Assembly (NCBI GenBank): GCA_030849465.1
Contig: JARVLF010000021.1
Span: 186,001-250,000 of the forward strand
Direction of reading: 5' to 3'
Source of the DNA: Moesziomyces globuligerus
Lineage: Eukaryota; Basidiomycota; Ustilaginomycetes; Ustilaginales; Ustilaginaceae
DNA: 64,000 nt
Position 1 is the stretch's first letter. The number at the start of each line of letters is the position of its first letter. Below the pieces are notes generated by a model, which was given only the letters and a program-made list of their open reading frames with translations, did not search any database and was not told the DNA's origin. Both the position numbers and the translations under genes were made by a program. This document shows positions 22,201-31,800 of the stretch, piece after piece.

Positions 22201-22252
22201 TTGCGTAGGGAGGCGGCACGAGCTCGACGACCTTGCGCTTGACGAGCGGCAT
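19244..22252 (-). CDS. ITC1: ITC1/ACF1-type ISWI chromatin-remodelling subunit (WAC, DDT, WSD domains)
   Basis: Large accessory subunit that would partner the ISWI ATPase in a nucleosome-spacing complex in the nucleus. The 1002-residue protein opens with a WAC domain at about 20-135 (EVFPDFESYSNRLTFYNQKI, CELTGRINLTYFEALKSE, FFPAETVYF), as in yeast Itc1 and human ACF1/WSTF. A DDT domain follows at about 385-450 (PGELFELFIVSYYFLVSHGK and TLDDYEQAL). WHIM/WSD motifs come later (LVGLIAARA near 560; LGRDRFGDKYWWFDG near 820). Between them are long charged coiled-coil stretches and a Glu-rich run at about 705-720. No PHD finger or bromodomain is present, which favours Itc1 over animal ACF1. The start MPLVKRKVVELVPPP matches the family N-terminus. 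Confidence 0.93.
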   Translation of the reverse strand: MPLVKRKVVELVPPPYATGSDDPDVFYLAATGEVFPDFESYSNRLTFYNQKIFQCELTGRINLTYFEALKSERKEAIALHKIFPEQLKAPVLRAVQFQITGRIDELVDLVYDRFKDRFFPAETVYFDLDGDKYYALVSNVEPPAPARASANGHDAETHVKDEPNGDAHSSASSPRSSPPPAPIHAVGTDLALELQAANQADDPSKYVYHVDLIDDEDQPTGGTHITSSEKLSRDRLAFSKTILRKYLRDCIVRAANIGAEWRVKDWLARKYAIPLEPTDEITQKNEALKDAKLSKRKKYLLTDGDDSGTDSASKKLKKLSAAAQRKADAAEQAALEKAKEEERLRKKNLKYPIDDLELDPITKRELMVKVAGELERRKERPIPGRGPHALPVPGELFELFIVSYYFLVSHGKPLLLSPFTLDDYEQALQHRLSDPPCTLLNEIHRTLINLIVRDGGSNLVAATSALEASLDLPASASAPASVDGDNDKADEARSEAGSDVDELDTTPNGSGSGSGNAAAANSSAEAAAIASLLEAARELSQGWETLVVRADNRRERWENSLVGLIAARATPATLPRMIGILSHLTGVEHVDGYIDGEWVAELYDTPAQRYPLLGLADKLHILDFLCSQAVMTKAIKTLYDECEAQVTELRKEKIEISRERKRLAEARDEFEGKRKDDNDAEAGDGETGDGDPDAEQEGDVEGDEEEEEEEEEEEEEDELASDSDARSTREGSSFSEGGRSRGVGGGSRQEVLRQKALTKRRDEARKRAEQAEAREAHRAKLAENKVLTAQRRKLDEDEARLARRDEVMEREFRRLLHVARMVPLGRDRFGDKYWWFDGVGSCSLVTAGDKPTYQTGRLFVQAASEDEVALLLPDSEVKRSAYAELLHPAMTPERLVERKHDELGADGVLKPGEWAVYSEPERIEELLAWLRPKGSREHALKSHLLRFRHLLEAGMRKRNADLGAHLRDAFDAVRRSARAKPDTNSNQRLAYMAWKNTLDKSK

Positions 22253-23410
22253 GGTGGGCTACGAAGGCAGGGGGAGCTAGAGGGAGAACGAATCTGGAAC
22301 GGACTTCATGCGAGGATGGAGGGGACGGATGGTGGTGGTGAGGGATGCCAAAGACGCAGGTTGGCGGCAGGTTGGGCCAAAGCGAAGGATCGAAGTGCTT
22401 TGGCTGTGCGCACAACTCTATCCAAAAAGAAGCAGAGCGGAATGCAGTTGAGGCGCGTACGAGACGATGGAGTGGGCGCAGATGGACGTGACCACGATGA
22501 CGTGGTTGGAGCTGCGGAGGGGAAAGGGTGGAAGAGGAGGGGAGGTGTGTGTTGCAGAAGGTGGAAGGTGGTCGGGGAGCGGGAGTGATGTAAGGGAAGA
22601 GGAAGTCGGATGAGGAGCAGCGGGTTGCGGGTGTGCTGCAAGCGCGGACGTGACGACGACGAGGAGGAGGAGCGGCCGAGTCAAGTCGAGACGAGACGAG
22701 ACGAGGCGAGAGCAAGGCGTCTGGCGTTTTGCAGCGTGACGAGGAGCGGCCGCAAGCACAGAGTGCAGCCGAGAGAGCCCACACGCCAGTCGCTTGGGCA
22801 GTACACGGTGACGAGGGGATCCGTCAAATTTCCATCCCGCAATCCTTGCACGACACAGAGATACACACACACACACGCTCATACACCCCACGTTGACCGA
22901 CACATTCTCCTTCTTGGCTCGACACAGCCATGAAACAGACGCGCCGAAGCTTGCCACGCTGAAGAGGGCGAGGAGGCGTGCGGGCCAGTGCGGAAGCGGA
23001 AGCGCAAGCGCAAGCAAGCGCAAGCAAGCGGATCGCAAACTGACAAGGCCAAGAGGGCCAGGCGCCAACAACGTTTCACGAAGAACGGCTGAGCGCGTCT
23101 GGCAGCGGCGCGCTTCGCCGTCATCTGCGCCGCGCTCTCCAAGCCCGATTTCGCTGCGATGCCTCTGTTGCTCCACTTTTATTCGCCAACTGCCCGACTG
23201 CAAGCAAGCTCAGAAATCCATTTACGCGCACTATTCGAGATGGCCCTTCTCTCTCTCTCCCTGAGGCGGACGCGTCCGACATCGCCTTGACAGCCCAACC
23301 CAAAACGCGCTCCGCACCCGATGCAGCGCTTCCCGATCGCGTTGCTGACCACACTCTCGCAGTCGGGCCGCCTTGGTCTAACTGAACGTTGGTAGCGGTG
23401 AGCACTGGCA
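22253..23410. other. Intergenic region (PP2C / ITC1, both minus strand)
   Basis: About 1.16 kb containing the ITC1 promoter and the 3' end of the PP2C gene. A short CA microsatellite lies at 22861-22876. Open frames on both strands look like codon-bias artefacts; none has a recognisable domain. Confidence 0.5.
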
Positions 23411-25189
23411 TTACTGACGATGGTCGCGGAAGAGGTCGATCTTGGATCTGCGCATCTCGCGCCTCTCGCGCGTGCCGTCCTTGCCGCCTACCTGGCCCCA
23501 AGCCTTGAGCGGGACGACGAGCACGGTGCAGTTGTCCTGGGCGCCGAGCTCTTCGGCAAAGGTGAGTACGCTCTGCGCCGCCTGGCTCGGATGCCTGGCG
23601 TTTCGGCACAGATCCACCACCTCCTGGTCGGACATGACGCCGCCGACGCCGTCGCTGAAGCCGATCAGAAACGCGTAGTCGCTGCCGCGGATCACCTGCG
23701 ACAGGATCTCGGGCTCGACCGTGATGCCGACCTTTTTGAAGCGCGAGTCGCCAAACGCACGCGTGTTGGCCAACGCTCCCATCCACCGTGCCTCGCCAAA
23801 CGAGTCGGTGATCATGCCCGCGCCCATCTTGCGCAGCCGCTCCGACTCGGACTGCTCGTCCGGATGGTGGTACGTCGTCAGCGGCACCGCCTTGCCGTCC
23901 TTGGCCGCACACAGCAGCATCCGCGTGTCGCCCACATGCGCTACATGCACCCCGACAAACTCGGACGAATACCACGCCGTCGCCGGCATGTCGAGCGAGT
24001 GCAGCAGCGCCACCGACGCCGTGCTCCCGCCCACGTCCAGCTGCGACTTGGACTGGATCTGTCGATCGGCCACCAGCCACGCCAGCGTGAGCCGCTCGGC
24101 CATCGTCATGGTCTCCTTCTCCATCCCCTCTGGCGGCGGAATGCGCTTGATCTGCACGTCCCCACTGGCCTCCGTATCGGCCTCCGTCTTGCCGCCGATC
24201 TTGATCGCCCCCTGCGACCGCGTGGGTTGCAGCAGCGTCTTGCTCGACTCGTCCGGGGTCGCCTCTTGCTTCTTGTCGTCCTTTTCGTGGCTGAGCATGG
24301 TTCCGAGCGAATCGGGCTTGGAGAGATGGTCTACCTGGTTGGGCGCATCCGTTTTGGTTGCTTCCTTTTCCTTGACGGCATCGACAGCGGCAGGAGGAGG
24401 CGTGCGGCGGCCTGCAGCGGCGCCGGCGCGCACGGGCTTGAGCAGCTCCTTGCGCACCCATCGTTCGAGGACGCCGCCGGTGAAGCGCCGGAAGTAGCCG
24501 CCGAGCTCGCGGGTGTACTGGACGGTGTCGGTGACCATGTCGCTCTCGACGGTTTCGAACGTCTTGTGCAGCTCGTCGCGCAGGAACGTCGACACCTGCT
24601 GGCCGCCATGACCGTCGAAGCAGCCAAACCACACCACCTGACCCGCGAGCTCCTCGCCGCCCGCCTTATCCGGATCCCACGCCAGCGCCGCGTTTGCGGC
24701 CGCGGCGCCTGCCGACGTCGAGGCGTGCGCGTGCAGCTTGAGGTAGTTCCTCCGCAGCTCGTCGACGGATACGTGCAGGCACGAGACCGATGCCGTATCC
24801 TCCTGGTAGGCGCGCGTGCCACGCGATGTCGAGAGGCCGAATACGCCGTTGCGCGTCGACTTGAGCTGGATCCGCGCCTGCCCGCCCGACGGCGAGGTGG
24901 TGCGCACAAACGTCTGCTGGTGGCGTCGCTGCTGCGGCCCACATGCGCATCCCCACGATGGATGCACCGCTGGCTCCAGCCATCGCTGCTTTCCCTTTGC
25001 ATGCAGCGACAGCGCGTTCGGAGAGGCGACCAGGAGGGTGCTGCGCTGTGTTGGAGCGGATGCTGTCGAGAGCGAAGCGCAGTGCATCGGCGCTGGGGTT
25101 GGCTTGGACGCGCGTGCCGATGTAGACGCTGCAGGCCGTGTGCACAGCCGTGAAGGGCCGGCCACCGCTCCGCCTGCACACTTGATCAT
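23411..25189 (-). CDS. PP2C-family protein phosphatase, probably mitochondrial (Ptc6-like)
   Basis: Metal-dependent Ser/Thr phosphatase of 592 residues. The first roughly 45 residues are rich in Ser, Arg and Ala with almost no acids, like a mitochondrial presequence. PP2C motifs in order are TSRGTRAYQED with E130 and D131, CFDGHGG with D192, VAHVGDTRMLLC, ARWMGALANTRAFGD, FSDGVGG with D513, and AQDNCTVL with D552. These supply the usual metal ligands. A hydrophilic, probably disordered insertion of about 120 residues lies between the DGHGG region and the later helices. The frame is open to 25417, but MIKCAGG at 25189 is the first ATG followed by a plausible presequence. Closest in layout to yeast Ptc6, a mitochondrial PP2C; that subfamily call is an inference. 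Divergent from CBP3, also mitochondrial. Confidence 0.88.
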   Translation of the reverse strand: MIKCAGGAVAGPSRLCTRPAASTSARASKPTPAPMHCASLSTASAPTQRSTLLVASPNALSLHAKGKQRWLEPAVHPSWGCACGPQQRRHQQTFVRTTSPSGGQARIQLKSTRNGVFGLSTSRGTRAYQEDTASVSCLHVSVDELRRNYLKLHAHASTSAGAAAANAALAWDPDKAGGEELAGQVVWFGCFDGHGGQQVSTFLRDELHKTFETVESDMVTDTVQYTRELGGYFRRFTGGVLERWVRKELLKPVRAGAAAGRRTPPPAAVDAVKEKEATKTDAPNQVDHLSKPDSLGTMLSHEKDDKKQEATPDESSKTLLQPTRSQGAIKIGGKTEADTEASGDVQIKRIPPPEGMEKETMTMAERLTLAWLVADRQIQSKSQLDVGGSTASVALLHSLDMPATAWYSSEFVGVHVAHVGDTRMLLCAAKDGKAVPLTTYHHPDEQSESERLRKMGAGMITDSFGEARWMGALANTRAFGDSRFKKVGITVEPEILSQVIRGSDYAFLIGFSDGVGGVMSDQEVVDLCRNARHPSQAAQSVLTFAEELGAQDNCTVLVVPLKAWGQVGGKDGTRERREMRRSKIDLFRDHRQ

Positions 25190-25783
25190 CGTCGCACTTA
25201 GTGGGGATGTAGGGCGGTGTTGGTGGTGCACAGCTGAGGCATGCACGAGGCCAGAATTGGGCACAGCAGCGACGTGTGCCGTGCGGGCAGGGTCCACGCT
25301 CGCAGCTCGCCAGACGCATGCTCCAACCGCACACGGCGGTGCGTGCGCTCGGCCTCGCCAGTCACAGAGTCGAGGCTGACCCGCCAAGCTGAGCGAGCCT
25401 CGCTCATAGCGCAGCATCTGCTGCGAATTTCGGCAAAAGTTTCTCAGCCTCGGCCGTGTCCCGCGTAACCGCGACTTCCGCGGGCTGTCTCTTAGGGCTG
25501 CGAGATGGTGCCATCGGGGCTCACTCCATGCCGATGGGTGTGTGTGTCCCGATGACCATCACCTCCACCCACGTTTTTTGCCAACGTTTTGCGAGGCAGA
25601 GTCACAGCACCAGAGCGCCCGAAGAAAGGTCAGCTTGGTTAGCAAAGAAAACGCGCTCGACGCATTCCTCTGACCCCGCTCGTCCCCGCTCCATCGTCCG
25701 ACCTTGCCTCAACCCCCCTACCACAGCCTGGTCCTACACTGCTAGCATCGAACCTCCGCTTCATTCGCTGCTGGCCATTCACG
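25190..25783. other. Divergent promoter region (PP2C / CBP3)
   Basis: About 590 bases shared by two divergent genes that both appear to encode mitochondrial proteins. No clear TATA element or repeat is visible. Confidence 0.45.
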
Positions 25784-26953
25784 ATGCTCGTCAAGGCTTC
25801 GACATCGACCCTCGCCGCCTCTCGGGGCGTGCTGCTCCCCGCCTCGTCGGCGGTGGGGCGAACCTACACATCCACACGCACCGCCTCGGCGCCTGCCCCC
25901 TCGGCAGCGGTCAGCAAGAAGGCGACCAAGTCGACACGCGCGAATCCGCTTCTGCATACCTCGCAGCTGTCGCCGAGTGCACCTGCGCCGTCCAAGGAGC
26001 CGTACTCGCCCGTGACGGTGGCGATCGTCAAGGGCCTTGCCAAGCTGATGGGCTACAACTCGCTCACCTCGACCTCGATCCGCGTCACGTCGGATCTGTA
26101 CGATCGCTGCGCCGAGCGCGCCCACGTCGAGCGCAACTTCTGGTACGGCGACTGCGCGTTGCCCGAGACGTACCAGTCGTGGTTCCAGATCACCAACCTG
26201 CACGTCTACCTCCTCCTCGCGCGCTTCCGCGCGTTCGACAAGGCGGCCAACAAGACCTACAGCCAGGAGCTGGTCAACCACTTTTTCATCGATGCAGAGT
26301 CGCGCATGCGCGATCGCTTTGGCGTCCAGACCTCGCGCCTCGTCAAGGGCTACATGCGCGACATGCACATGCAGCACCGCGGCTCCATCCTCGGCTTTGA
26401 CGAGGGACTCGCGGCTGGAGACGTGCGCCTCGCCCAGGCCGTCTGGCGTAACATCTGGGGCGCAGGCTGGGGCACCGTCGCCGGCGTAAAGAGGAAGCTC
26501 GCCGGCGTCGACAAGCTCGCAGAGGGCGAGAAGGAGGAGGACCTCGAAGGTCAGCCCGAGCTCGCCAGGGATGCGGCGACGTTGGACCCGAGGATCGCCA
26601 CTAGGCCCAATGCAAGCCCGTATGCTAGGGCCGCCTCCGCTTCGCTCGCTGCAGACCGCGCAAATGCTCAGAGCTCTACCCTGCCTCCCGAGGCCAGCAA
26701 TCCAGCTACCATGCCTGCACCCGGTAACATCCTCCCCGCTATCGACCCCATCGCCGCCGCTCATCCAGAACTCGCTTTCCCCCACCACCTCCACCGCATC
26801 GTCACCTTCATCCGCGCAGAGTCGAGCCGTCTGGCCAACCTGTCGGACCGCGAGATCATGCTCGGCATGGTCCAGCCCAAGAACCAGAACCCGAGCAGGA
26901 ACGAAGAGGCCGCCGCCGCCACCACCAGCATCGCCGCCTTCCGCCGCATCTAG
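25784..26953 (+). CDS. CBP3: CBP3/UQCC1-type cytochrome bc1 assembly chaperone
   Basis: Mitochondrial chaperone needed for synthesis and assembly of cytochrome b into complex III. The 389 residues begin with a Ser/Ala/Arg presequence (about 1-50). The ubiquinol-cytochrome c chaperone domain covers about 75-240: VKGLAKLMGYNSLTSTSIRV, RNFWYGDCALPETYQSWFQI, HVYLLLARFRAFD, LVNHFFIDAESRMRDRFGV and KGYMRDMHMQHRGSILGFDE, all characteristic of Cbp3/UQCC1. The C-terminal 150 residues are less conserved, with a helical stretch (FIRAESSRLANLSDREIMLG). In yeast Cbp3 works with Cbp6 on the mitoribosome. The start is the only upstream ATG close to the presequence. Confidence 0.95.
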   Translation: MLVKASTSTLAASRGVLLPASSAVGRTYTSTRTASAPAPSAAVSKKATKSTRANPLLHTSQLSPSAPAPSKEPYSPVTVAIVKGLAKLMGYNSLTSTSIRVTSDLYDRCAERAHVERNFWYGDCALPETYQSWFQITNLHVYLLLARFRAFDKAANKTYSQELVNHFFIDAESRMRDRFGVQTSRLVKGYMRDMHMQHRGSILGFDEGLAAGDVRLAQAVWRNIWGAGWGTVAGVKRKLAGVDKLAEGEKEEDLEGQPELARDAATLDPRIATRPNASPYARAASASLAADRANAQSSTLPPEASNPATMPAPGNILPAIDPIAAAHPELAFPHHLHRIVTFIRAESSRLANLSDREIMLGMVQPKNQNPSRNEEAAAATTSIAAFRRI

Positions 26954-27467
26954 GCGCGCATCGTGCGAGAGCAATTCACGCCCTTGTGTCATACCCACGC
27001 GTGGACTTTATCTGCAAGGTAGCCGGTCTCTGTCGATTGTGATCCAAGTAGAGTCTCGAAGGATCCGGGCCTGGCTCAGTAGATGGTCTTCATCGATTGT
27101 TGTTGTGTTGGCACTGCGTGTCTGATCCATGGGAGGGCAGTTCGTGTAGTCCAGCTGCCTGGCGTTCCTCCGCTCGATCCAATCTGGCCCTGTTCGCAGG
27201 CCGTCGGGACATGGATATCGTCTTGATCACAACGTCTGCCAGATCGCTTCGGCCATTCTGGGAGGTTAGTCGGTCGAATCTTCCTTCCTGACCGATTGCT
27301 TCCCCCGCCTCCGTATGGATTGTTTGGCTTTTGTGATGGTTCGCGTGTTTCCACCTTGCTCCAAACCTTGTTGACTGACCACGGAAGGTCCTTGCTGAAC
27401 ATCGGTTTCTTCGGTCTCGTCAACCTTGTCCGGCGTTGAGTCGTTGTTCTTGGGCGGCTTTGTGCTG
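26954..27467. other. Convergent region between CBP3 and the HTH gene
   Basis: About 500 bases. On the minus strand, a different frame downstream of the HTH gene stays open from 27691 to 27266, with a hydrophilic Lys/Gln/Thr-rich translation and no transposase catalytic motif. It was inspected for a frameshifted DDE domain and none was found. Confidence 0.45.
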
Positions 27468-27845
27468 TCATTGTCGATCTCGGCTGACCGAGTGGGTTTC
27501 GGGTTGGGTTTTGCGCAGGGATACACCGTTGCGGTACGCGGTGTGGCGGAGGACAGAGACGGAGATGCCGTCGAGTTCGTTTGCGAGCTGTTTCCACGTC
27601 GACGATTGGCTCTTGTTGATCGCGCGGACGAGGTAACGGTCTCGCGCTGCCGTCCAGCTCGGTGGTCGACCCGAACGCGGCTTGGAAGCAAAGTCGTCGC
27701 TATGACTGAAGCGTCGTACCGTACTGGCGACCGTGTTCCTCGTCATGCCAACCCTCTCGGCGATCGCAGCCAGAGAGAGTCCCGATTCGGACAGCGACAT
27801 GATCTCGGCACGCTGCGCAGACGTGAGCTCCTTTCCCTTCGGCAT
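27468..27845 (-). CDS. Solo Tc1/mariner-type (Tc3-like) helix-turn-helix DNA-binding protein
   Basis: Small 125-residue protein that consists almost entirely of the bipartite DNA-binding domain of Tc1/mariner transposases. The first helix-turn-helix is at about 7-45 (LTSAQRAEIMSLSESGLSLA, AERVGMTRNTVASTVRRF). The linker carries a GRPP minor-groove motif at about 58-62. The second helix-turn-helix is at about 68-108 (RYLVRAINKSQSSTWKQLAN, ISVSVLRHTAYRNG). No DDE catalytic domain follows in any frame, and no inverted terminal repeats were spotted nearby. It is either a transposon remnant cut down to its DNA-binding half or a domesticated regulator. The intact reading frame and clean ATG favour recent or maintained coding, but this is inference. 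It lies in the most gene-poor stretch of the left half. Confidence 0.75.
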   Translation of the reverse strand: MPKGKELTSAQRAEIMSLSESGLSLAAIAERVGMTRNTVASTVRRFSHSDDFASKPRSGRPPSWTAARDRYLVRAINKSQSSTWKQLANELDGISVSVLRHTAYRNGVSLRKTQPETHSVSRDRQ

Positions 27846-28888
27846 CCTTCCTGGCTGTGAAACGTTCGCGGTTGGGAGGTGAAAGCCGACCTAAGGATCC
27901 ACGACCGTGCGTCGAAAAACGCGGAATTCGCCTTCAGCTGTGTGCATACTTTCCACGAGTCACCCTTGACGTCTGCAGGTGTCCAACACCGAAGAGAGCG
28001 CCAGAAATTACGGGTATGCTTGTGCATCAGACCCCAACCCCCCGACTTTGCTTGGCGCACCGGAATCCTGACCCGTATCTTCGATCCGTATCTTCACCGA
28101 TTCCAGTCGAGCTGTGTCACACCTGAGCCTCGATTCAGCGCAGCACATTCACTCGAGTCGAGGCGTAGCGCATGCGAGGTCGAAGCAATCAAAGCAGTCG
28201 AGGTGGAACTCCTTGTTGGAAGCTCGCAGCCATATGAGCGGTGTCGGGGCCAGGTCCTTTTGTCCATCAAGGTCGGAGCCTTCATCCATGGGCATCGCGT
28301 CGGCATGCCAGGCGAATCTCGACCAATCGAAGACCGAGCTGTGTCGGATGTGAGTTGGATTCGGACCCCTTGCACTCATGGTGAGGCAGCGGGGCACGAT
28401 TTGTGCCACGTCTTGGCTGATCAGTATGAGCAGTGCATCTACGCATACCACGCGGGCGTGTTGCCGATCTCTGGCAGATCGTCCGAGGTTGCTTCCGCGT
28501 ACGGGTTGGTCGCTGTACCCGGGCTCGATCCAGCCCGTTCTCCATCCGTCTTATGAGGCACCGAGTGGTGTACTCGAGGCCGCTTAGCATCGTCAGCGAC
28601 AGTCCTGTCGCAAGAACACTTGCATGCTCACGGTGCGACAGAGCCAGCTAAAGTCTCAGTCCCGCACCAAGTCGTCGGCGCCCATCGCATCGATTCGAGC
28701 TGCGAGAGCACAAGCTACCACTGACATTTCCTCATTCGCCGCCAAGCATTCATCTCGATCCACCTCGATCCACCTCGATCCACCTCGATCCACCTCTACA
28801 AAATCTGCTGCACTACACGACCGCACACGCCGTTCGTCCAGCACTATGATTGCTCGACACTGCATTATGTACACGAACCACCTCCTGT
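27846..28888. other. Intergenic region upstream of the HTH gene and downstream of tricalbin
   Basis: About 1 kb with overlapping short open frames on both strands and no recognisable domain. It contains a 10-nt minisatellite close to the tricalbin stop. The content could be decayed mobile-element sequence, but nothing in it supports a specific call. Confidence 0.4.
28754..28796. repeat. 10-nt minisatellite (ctcgatccac)
   Basis: Slightly more than four perfect tandem copies of a 10-nt unit in intergenic DNA, about 90 bases beyond the tricalbin stop codon. Confidence 0.9.
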
Positions 28889-31800
28889 TCACGAGTGGCG
28901 CTTGAACGGATTGTGCAGCCTCGACTTGCGCTTGGACGGCGTGCCCTGGGACTCAGCCATCGACCTGTTATCATGGTCGAAGCTTGCCCTGCTGTCCTCC
29001 GGAATCGCGGGCACGGGGATGTTGAGGTTGTTGGGCAAGCCTGCACCCGACGACGACATCGGCAGTCCATCCGCCGTGTACGGCACCACAACCTCTCCTG
29101 TTGCTGGATCCACCACCAGCTCATCGGCCACAACCTCACCCGAAGCTGTCTTCCTCCCACCAGGCCTGATGATGCTGCCCACACCTTTCGTGACGCCTCC
29201 GACACCCTTGCCGGCGATGCCGACGACGCCCTTCCCCACGCCAAAGCCAGCCTTGCCCACGCCCGTGCCAACCGCCAACACGCCGCCAGCACCCGCACGT
29301 CCGACACCTGCAACGCCGTGCGTAAAGGTGCGGCTGATGCTCGTGCCCTTGCGCTCGCGATTGGTGACAAAGTCCGGCTTGAACACGAAGCGCAGCGTCA
29401 CCTCGGAGTTGTCCGTCGAGCCCTTGCCCGTCAGCGCGTACGTCTTCTCCAACGGCTCAAATGGCTCGAGCACCGAGAGATCCACCTGCGCATTGCCCAG
29501 CCTGTCCGGCGTACCCACCTGGTCCCAATCGTACGCCTCGAAGATCGCCTCGGCGGCTACGCGCGATGGCACCTTGAACTCTCCCAGGTTCTCGTTGAAG
29601 TCTGGGTTGAGCGTCTTCTTGACCACCTTGGACTTGGCCAGGCGCTCGCCGTTGAGCACGAAGGCAAAGTAAGGGTCGGAGCGGTTGCCACGATCCGCCG
29701 CACGCAGGTTGCGCGCATGCACAAGATCCACGCGCAGGTAGCCCTGATTGTTGACACTCTCCACCGGCTCGAGATGCAGGTCGATCGGGATGTAGCGGCA
29801 TTCGATCACCACACTCGCCACCTGCACGCCCGCGGCGTTGTGCAGGCGGAACTCGTACTGCGCGTCCAGCGTCTTCTCGAGCACATCCTTGGTGTTGCCC
29901 GCGAACTCGGCGAACACGTCCTCGTCGCCCTCGCCCGTGCGCAGCTTGAGCAAGAACTTCGACCAGTCCAGCTCCTTGACCACCGACTCGCCCACCTCGT
30001 CCCAGTTGGTGTGAGCCGTGCGTGCCTTCTCGGTCGTGTACGCGGGCCAGTAGCCGTCGTCGAACAGCACCTCGAGCCGGGCGTTCTTTTTGTGCTGCGG
30101 AAGCTGCCCCTGCAAAATGTTGAACACCAGGATGCCCGACTGCTCGCGCAGCAGCTGCTCCTTGGACATGCTGACGCCCTCCTCTGCCCTCTCGGCCGCG
30201 GTCGACGGCCGACCGCTGTTGGCAGTCTTGAGGCTCGACAATGAGGCGATCGACTCGGTGCCCTTGGTGTGGCCCTTGGCCGCGGCGAGCCCGTTGGTGG
30301 TAGCCGCAGCAGCCTCCTTGACGCCGTTGAGCTTCTTGACGCCATTGGACCCAGGGACCTCGAGCGACGCCTTGGAGGCAGGCGTCACAGTGGCGGCCGT
30401 CTCGTCCTCTTCGGTCTCCTCGATGATGGCACCACTCTTGGCCGCCGCCTCATTCTCGCGCTCGCCGAACTCAGCGCCCTTGAGGTTGACGGCCGGGAAG
30501 AACTGACAGTCGAACTCGATCTCACCCTTGTAGATGCCACGGCCAAGGTGGATCTTGTCCTTGTGCACCTGCTTACCGGTGCTTGTGAAGCGGATGCGCG
30601 GGTCGGCGCCGGCAGACTCGGTGGCCAGCTGCGCCACATCCACTTCGACGTTACCGAGCGAGCGGTCTTTGCTGGTGTTCTGATAGTCCATGACCTCGAC
30701 AGTGATCTTCTCGCGCAGCGAGTGGACGGGCGCGTAGAGGATCTCGTTCCACTCCGGGTTGAGGTTGTTGTTGACGATGGTGCTGCCATCAACGGCCTGG
30801 CCGCGCGCGCGCAGCTGGACGTAGGGATCGGACTTTCCGCCGGTGAGCGCCTCGACGTTCTTGACTTCGGTGGCGCGCTTCATCCAGAATTTGATGACGC
30901 CGATGGCGGGCGAGTAGCCGCTGCTGCCGTTCATGCTGCCGGACATCTGGACGGGCTTCCACTCTGCCGACATGCGCACACGGCCGTTCTTGGAGTTCTT
31001 GAGCGGGAACCAGTCCTGCTGCTTCTCCTTGGCAGCGAGCAGATCCTCGAGGCGGATACTGACGTAGGACACCACGGGGTCGGAACGCAGGTCGCGGTCA
31101 TCGAGGATCTCGACAGTGATGACGGCCTTCTTGCGGTCGGTAACGAGGAACTCTGTGGGCAACTCGAAGATGGGATTGGTGGTGCGCTTGATGACGAGCG
31201 TGTCTTTGACCTGCTGGCCGTTGAGGCGGATGCGTCCCTTGGGGCACAGCTCACCAGTGAAGCCGGAACGCTTGTCGAGCTCTTTGGCCTGGTGGAGGGT
31301 GAAGCGGACGACGCCGGAGCGAGTCTCGGGCAGTGGCTTGGGCTGACCATCCTCGCCAAGCTCGGGCTTGACAACGGGATAGTAAGAGAGGGAGTACTGG
31401 ACTTCGCCGCGCTCCTTGGCGTCGAGGATGACCGGCGTGCTGAGGTTCTCCTGCTCGGGGTCCTCCATGAGCTCCTTGAGATCGAAGGCGGCCTGGCCGA
31501 GGTTGGAATCGGGACGATGCTCGTTGAAGTCCAAGAGGGACATGGTGAGCATGCCATTGAGGCTGTTGAGGAGGACAAACTTGGTCTCCTTGAACTGCGG
31601 GTTGGCGGTGCCCTTCTTGATGGCGGTCTTGGCGAGCGTGTCGCGGTTGTCGATGGAGAGGGTGACGTAAGGGTCGGGAGTGCCGCCGCCGAGCTTGACG
31701 CCCTTGAGGTTGCGAGCGGACCAGATGTTGACCTGGAGGACACCGACGGCGGTGTCGAGCGGGGTACCGGACATCATCTGCTCGAGGTTGATGGTGAATT

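Noticed and set aside
27266..27691. Frameshifted continuation of the transposase downstream of the HTH domain
   Set aside because: The translated sequence is hydrophilic and has none of the DDE-region motifs, so it does not support a broken full-length transposase.
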